DNA of 8,879 nt. Origin: Actinomycetota bacterium (lineage in GTDB: Bacteria; Actinomycetota; Actinomycetes; Mycobacteriales; Mycobacteriaceae). This document shows, in pieces, positions 6,159 through 8,879 of this stretch (position 1 is the stretch's first letter; each line of letters starts with the position of its first letter). The stretch spans positions 1-8,879 of the forward strand of contig SYAB01000016.1 in NCBI GenBank assembly GCA_005787665.1. Direction: 5' to 3'. Below the pieces are notes generated by a model, which saw only the letters and a list, made by a program, of their open reading frames with translations, did not search any database and was not told the DNA's origin. The translations under genes and the position numbers were made by a program.

Positions 6159-7100
6159 GTGGATTTCCGCGTTTTCGTCGAGGCTCAGCAGGGCGCCACC
6201 TACATCGACCAGTTGGCGGTGGCGCGCTCGGCGGAGGCCCTCGGGTATTCGGCGTTCTTCCGTTCCGACCACTACCTCGCCATGAACGCCGACGGCCTGC
6301 CCGGCCCCAGCGACTCCTGGGTGACCCTGGCCGGGATCGCCCGGGAGACCACCACGATCCGGCTGGGGACCCTGGTGACCTCCGCGACCTTCCGGTACCC
6401 CGGGCCGCTGGCGATCGCGGTGGCCGAGGTGGACCAGATGAGCGGGGGCCGCGTCGATTTCGGTATCGGCGCCGGCTGGTTCGAGGCCGAGCACCGCGCC
6501 TACGGAATCCCCTTCCCTGCCCTCGGTGAACGGTTCGACCGCCTCGGGGAGCAACTCGACATCATCACCGGATTGTGGCGCACTCCGGTCGGGTCGAGGT
6601 TCGACTACTCCGGCATCCATTACGTCGTCGCCGACTCCCCGGCCCTGCCCAAGCCCGCGCAACGCCCGCACCCGCCGATCGTCATCGGCGGCGGCGGTGC
6701 CCGGCGCACCCCGGCGCTGGCGGCACGCTTCGCCGCAGAGTTCAATCTCGCCTTCCCCACCCTGGAATTCGTTCCGGTGCAGTACGGCCGGGTCCGCGCG
6801 GCCCTCGAACATGCAGGCCGGGCGGCCGACGACATCGTCTACTCCGCGGCGTTCGCGGTGTGCGCCGGCGCGGACAACGCCCAACTCACCCGGCGCGCCG
6901 AGGCGATCGGCCGGGATCTCGACGAACTTCGGGCCAACTCGCCGCTCGTCGGTACCCCGGCCGAAATCGCAGACCGGTTGGGCGCTTTCGTCGACGCCGG
7001 GGTGCAGCGGGTCTACCTGCAACTTCTGGACCTCGCCGACCTCGAACACCTCGATCTGTTCGCCGCCGAGGTGATGCCCCACTTCACCGGTGCGAACTAG
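6159..7100 (+). CDS. LLM-class F420-dependent oxidoreductase
   Basis: A 313-residue luciferase-like (TIM barrel) flavin/F420 oxidoreductase, cytoplasmic. The N-terminus reads straight into strand 1 (DFRVFVE), supporting the GTG start. Family signatures are RSDHY at 35-39, the 'WVTLAGIARET..IRLGTLVT' block, 'GGRVDFGIGAGWFEAEH', and the phosphate-binding IVIGGGG near 174-180. The length is normal. The 'MDFRVFVE.QQG' opening and the RSDHYLAM block fit the F420-dependent group named after Rv1855c in M. tuberculosis (TIGR03560, from memory), so F420 rather than FMN is the expected cofactor. The substrate is not known for that group as far as I recall. The SDR upstream could act in the same pathway, but two lipoprotein genes lie between them. 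Confidence 0.92.
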   Translation: MDFRVFVEAQQGATYIDQLAVARSAEALGYSAFFRSDHYLAMNADGLPGPSDSWVTLAGIARETTTIRLGTLVTSATFRYPGPLAIAVAEVDQMSGGRVDFGIGAGWFEAEHRAYGIPFPALGERFDRLGEQLDIITGLWRTPVGSRFDYSGIHYVVADSPALPKPAQRPHPPIVIGGGGARRTPALAARFAAEFNLAFPTLEFVPVQYGRVRAALEHAGRAADDIVYSAAFAVCAGADNAQLTRRAEAIGRDLDELRANSPLVGTPAEIADRLGAFVDAGVQRVYLQLLDLADLEHLDLFAAEVMPHFTGAN

Positions 7101-7103
7101 GAT
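7098..7103 (+). promoter_or_regulatory. Putative -10 (TAGGAT) formed by the upstream stop codon
   Basis: The TAG stop of the LLM gene plus GAT makes TAGGAT, a TANNNT match ending 8 bases before the GTG at 7112. The same bases contain AGGA, a weak ribosome site 9 bases from the GTG, so ordinary translation from a longer transcript is a fair alternative. Confidence 0.35.
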
Positions 7104-7111
7104 CGTCAACC

Positions 7112-7717
7112 GTGGCACGCAGCGGCGATGACCCCGAGGGGCCGGGCAACTATTCCGACTCCGACCCCACCCGGTACGGGGACTACGGCGGCACCGGGGC
7201 CCAGGCGTACAGCGAGTACGGCACCCAGGGGTTCCCACCGCCCGCCGGACCCGGCGGGCACCCGGCCCCCCTGCCGGCGCCGCCGTGGTTCCAGCGACCG
7301 GCGGCGCTGATCGGGCTCGGCGTGCTGACCGCTGCGGTGCTGGCACTGCTGGTCTACGCCATGGTGACCTTCACCAATGCCGGGAACACCAGGCCCGCCG
7401 GGACAGTGCCTACCTCGTCGGCCGGCACCGACGCCCCGATGACCCCTACCGCGGACCCGACGCGGCCCGGCCCGGCTCCGGCTACCACGACGGTTCCCCC
7501 GGATCCCAGCACCGTGACTTCCACCGTGACTCCCACCACGACGCCCACCACAACGGCGGCCCCGACCACCACCGAGGCGCCGGCGCCGTCGACCACGACG
7601 ACCGTCAGCACGTCAGTCACGACCATCACCGAGACGACGACCAAGCGGCCCTGGCCCACTCTGCCGTGGCCCACCCGTCCGGAGCCGACGTTGTTGGAGC
7701 CGCCAGCGGGCGGTTAG
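7112..7717 (+). CDS. Single-pass membrane protein with Thr/Pro-rich external tail
   Basis: A 201-residue protein of no family I recognise. I place the start at GTG 7112, 11 bases after the LLM stop; the frame is open further upstream inside the LLM gene, but that part is an Arg-rich shadow. Residues 1-62 are Gly/Tyr/Asp/Pro-rich with repeated Tyr-Gly or acidic-Tyr-Gly steps and no signal peptide. One strong membrane segment covers about 64-87. Residues 88-201 are almost entirely Thr, Pro, Ala and Ser, ending with two PWPT repeats. Arg62 before the membrane segment suggests N-inside, tail outside. Such Thr/Pro tails are often O-mannosylated in mycobacteria and could span the periplasm or cell wall. 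The DNA for the tail (about 7500-7640) is a run of degenerate ACC/ACG/ACT repeats. Confidence 0.85.
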   Translation: MARSGDDPEGPGNYSDSDPTRYGDYGGTGAQAYSEYGTQGFPPPAGPGGHPAPLPAPPWFQRPAALIGLGVLTAAVLALLVYAMVTFTNAGNTRPAGTVPTSSAGTDAPMTPTADPTRPGPAPATTTVPPDPSTVTSTVTPTTTPTTTAAPTTTEAPAPSTTTTVSTSVTTITETTTKRPWPTLPWPTRPEPTLLEPPAGG

Positions 7718-7741
7718 CCGATCGCTGAAACCCGATCGCTG
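7718..7741. repeat. Tandem 10-mer CCGATCGCTG, two copies plus a fragment
   Basis: CCGATCGCTG occurs at 7718-7727 and 7732-7741, 14 bases apart, and CCGATC recurs at 7745-7750. All lie between the stop of the membrane protein gene and the terminator hairpin. This may be a slipped duplication or a binding site; no function can be assigned. Confidence 0.45.
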
Positions 7742-7757
7742 TCCCCGATCAACCAAT

Positions 7758-7783
7758 GCCCGCGCCGGGTCGGCGCGGGCTTT
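7758..7783 (+). terminator. Rho-independent terminator after the gene cluster
   Basis: GCCCGCGCC (7758-7766) and GGCGCGGGC (7772-7780) form a perfect 9-bp GC stem with a 5-base loop, followed by TTT. The T run is short, as is common in actinobacteria. It lies 40 bases after the membrane protein stop and would separate that cluster from the Hsp70-like gene. Confidence 0.8.
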
Positions 7784-7788
7784 AAGGT
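7783..7788 (+). promoter_or_regulatory. Putative -10 (TAAGGT) for the Hsp70-like gene
   Basis: TAAGGT matches TANNNT and shares its first T with the terminator T run. Transcription would begin near 7795, giving a leader of about 23 bases that carries the AAAGGGA ribosome site at 7802-7808. Its -35 region would fall inside the terminator stem. Confidence 0.45.
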
Positions 7789-7817
7789 GAGGTGCCGCGA
7801 GAAAGGGAACGAATCAC

Positions 7818-8879
7818 GTGAGCGACGTACTGGGTCTGTCGATCGGAACCACGAATCTGGTCGCCGGATGCCCGGGACGACCGCCGGTCAGCAGACGGTC
7901 GGTCCTCACGCTGTGGGACGACCGCCCCGCTGACGTGGGAGTTCCCTCCCAGAACCCCGAACTCACCCGTCCGGATCTGACCCAGGCCGGTCTGGTCCTG
8001 CGGGGTTTCGTCGAACGGGTCGGCGACCCGGTCCCCCTCGTCGCCGCCGACGGATCCACCCACCGGGGCGAAAGCCTGCTCGCGACGGCCCTGGAGGCGA
8101 TGGCCCGCACCGTCGATGACGGCGTGCCGCCGAGGTCGGTGGTGATCAGCGCACCTGCGCACTGGGGGCCGGCCGCGATCGGCGCATTGCGCGGCGCGAT
8201 GCGGTCGAGTCCGGTGCTCTCACCCGGTGGGGTACCGCCGACGATCGTCTCCGACGCCACGGCCGCCCTGGCCGCACTGCTGACCGATCCCGGCCTGCCC
8301 GGTCGGGGGGTCATCGCGCTGTGTGACTTCGGCGCCAGCGGCACCTCCATCACCCTCGCCGACGCCGGGGCGGGCTTCGCGCCGATCGGTGAGACCGTGC
8401 GCTTCATCGACCTCTCCGGCGACCAGACCGACCGGGCCCTACTCGACCGCGTGCTGGCCGGTATCAGTGCGACCCAGAGCGAGCCGGGCAGCACCGCTGC
8501 ACTCGGGGCGATGACCCGGTTGCGTGAAGAGTGCCGGCTGGCCAAGGAGCGCCTCTCCGCGGAGACCGCCACGACCCTGCCGGTGGACCTTCCCGGCTAC
8601 CGCGCCGATATCCAGCTGACCCGCGCCGATATCAACTCGGTGATCGACGGTCCGCTCACGGGATTCCTCGACGCCCTTGGAGATACCCTGGAGCGCAACA
8701 GGATTCCGGTGGCGGATCTGGCGGCGATCGCCATCGTCGGCGGCGGGGCCGCCATCCCCGAGATCAGCCAGCGGATCTCCGGAACCTTCCGGGTCCCGGT
8801 TGTCACCGCGCCGGACCCCGCCGCCGCCGCGGCAGTGGGAGCCACCGCACTCGCGGCGCGCGGATCACTGCCGGACGCC
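7818..8879 (+). CDS. Divergent Hsp70/DnaK-family protein, N-terminal 354 residues, runs off the window
   Basis: The frame is open to the last base with no stop. I start at GTG 7818, 9 bases after AAAGGGA. The visible part is an Hsp70/actin-type nucleotide-binding domain. It has phosphate-1 loop LGLSIGTTN (5-13), connect motif VSDATAA (about 144-150), phosphate-2 loop CDFGASGT (169-176), an Hsp70-like 'RLREECRLAKERLSAE' helix, and adenosine motif VGGG (307-310). The Asp of the DnaK phosphate-1 motif (GIDLGTTN) is Ser8 here, the connect Glu is Asp146, and I see no equivalent of the DnaK Lys70 block. ATP binding is plausible; hydrolysis is doubtful. At about 345 residues the domain is slightly shorter than in DnaK. 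Whether a peptide-binding domain or a membrane segment follows is not visible. A specialised chaperone or a nucleotide-dependent envelope protein are both possible. Confidence 0.88.
   Translation, partial: MSDVLGLSIGTTNLVAGCPGRPPVSRRSVLTLWDDRPADVGVPSQNPELTRPDLTQAGLVLRGFVERVGDPVPLVAADGSTHRGESLLATALEAMARTVDDGVPPRSVVISAPAHWGPAAIGALRGAMRSSPVLSPGGVPPTIVSDATAALAALLTDPGLPGRGVIALCDFGASGTSITLADAGAGFAPIGETVRFIDLSGDQTDRALLDRVLAGISATQSEPGSTAALGAMTRLREECRLAKERLSAETATTLPVDLPGYRADIQLTRADINSVIDGPLTGFLDALGDTLERNRIPVADLAAIAIVGGGAAIPEISQRISGTFRVPVVTAPDPAAAAAVGATALAARGSLPDA

Noticed and set aside
6575..7111. Upstream extension of the membrane protein frame into the LLM gene
   Set aside because: This part is Arg/Pro-rich out-of-frame reading of the LLM gene; the GTG at 7112 just after the LLM stop gives a sensible protein.
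5577..7346. Minus-strand frame of 589 codons
   Set aside because: It is antisense to the lipoprotein, LLM oxidoreductase and membrane protein genes; its composition is that of a shadow frame, with no domain signature.
7718..7750. CCGATCGCTG repeats as an attachment site or CRISPR-like unit
   Set aside because: Only two full copies, 14 bases apart, no spacers of regular length, and no integrase or cas gene nearby.
1..8879. Defence system, secondary-metabolite cluster or mobile element
   Set aside because: No nuclease, toxin-antitoxin, synthase, transposase or integrase motif was found, and base composition looks even throughout.

Overview
The window is GC-rich actinobacterial DNA, most likely from a fast-growing mycobacterium (Mycolicibacterium or a close relative). 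The evidence is: an F420-dependent luciferase-like oxidoreductase of the type typified in M. tuberculosis by Rv1855c (as I recall it); mycobacterial-style lipoproteins with lipoboxes followed by 'TTTVDG'; exported proteins with long Pro/Ala/Arg-rich linkers; several GTG starts without Shine-Dalgarno sites but with a TANNNT -10 hexamer just upstream; and a divergent Hsp70-like protein. I see no IS element, integrase, tRNA, rRNA or CRISPR array. No stretch over 300 bases lacks a gene; the largest gap is the 203-bp divergent spacer.

Left part (1-4219): two exported proteins are divergently transcribed. The minus-strand gene runs off the left edge and shows only a signal peptide, a low-complexity linker and the beginning of a structured part. 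The plus-strand gene, 1172 residues, is the most unusual item. After a signal peptide and a disordered linker it carries an NPP/alkaline-phosphatase-type phosphodiesterase domain, a helical bridge, a beta-rich 'NPGAE' module and a second catalytic domain of the PF04185 acid phosphatase/phospholipase C type. Both active sites look complete. The 203-bp spacer holds several short palindromes and one plausible promoter.

Middle part (4247-7717): five closely spaced plus-strand genes. They encode a classical SDR dehydrogenase, a chagasin-family (I42) protease inhibitor lipoprotein overlapping it by ATGA, a small lipoprotein of unknown function, an F420-dependent LLM oxidoreductase, and a single-pass membrane protein with a Thr/Pro-rich external tail. 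Four of these begin with GTG 6 to 8 bases after a -10-like hexamer. Two of those hexamers start with the TAG stop codon of the preceding gene, which suggests a run of leaderless promoters as well as, or instead of, one operon.

Right part (7718-8879): a strong GC-rich hairpin with a short T run ends the cluster. A new -10 overlaps its T run, and an Hsp70/actin-fold protein with altered nucleotide-site residues follows and runs off the right edge. The SDR and LLM enzymes may share a redox pathway, and the exported and lipid-anchored proteins suggest envelope roles, but no single pathway linking all the genes is visible.
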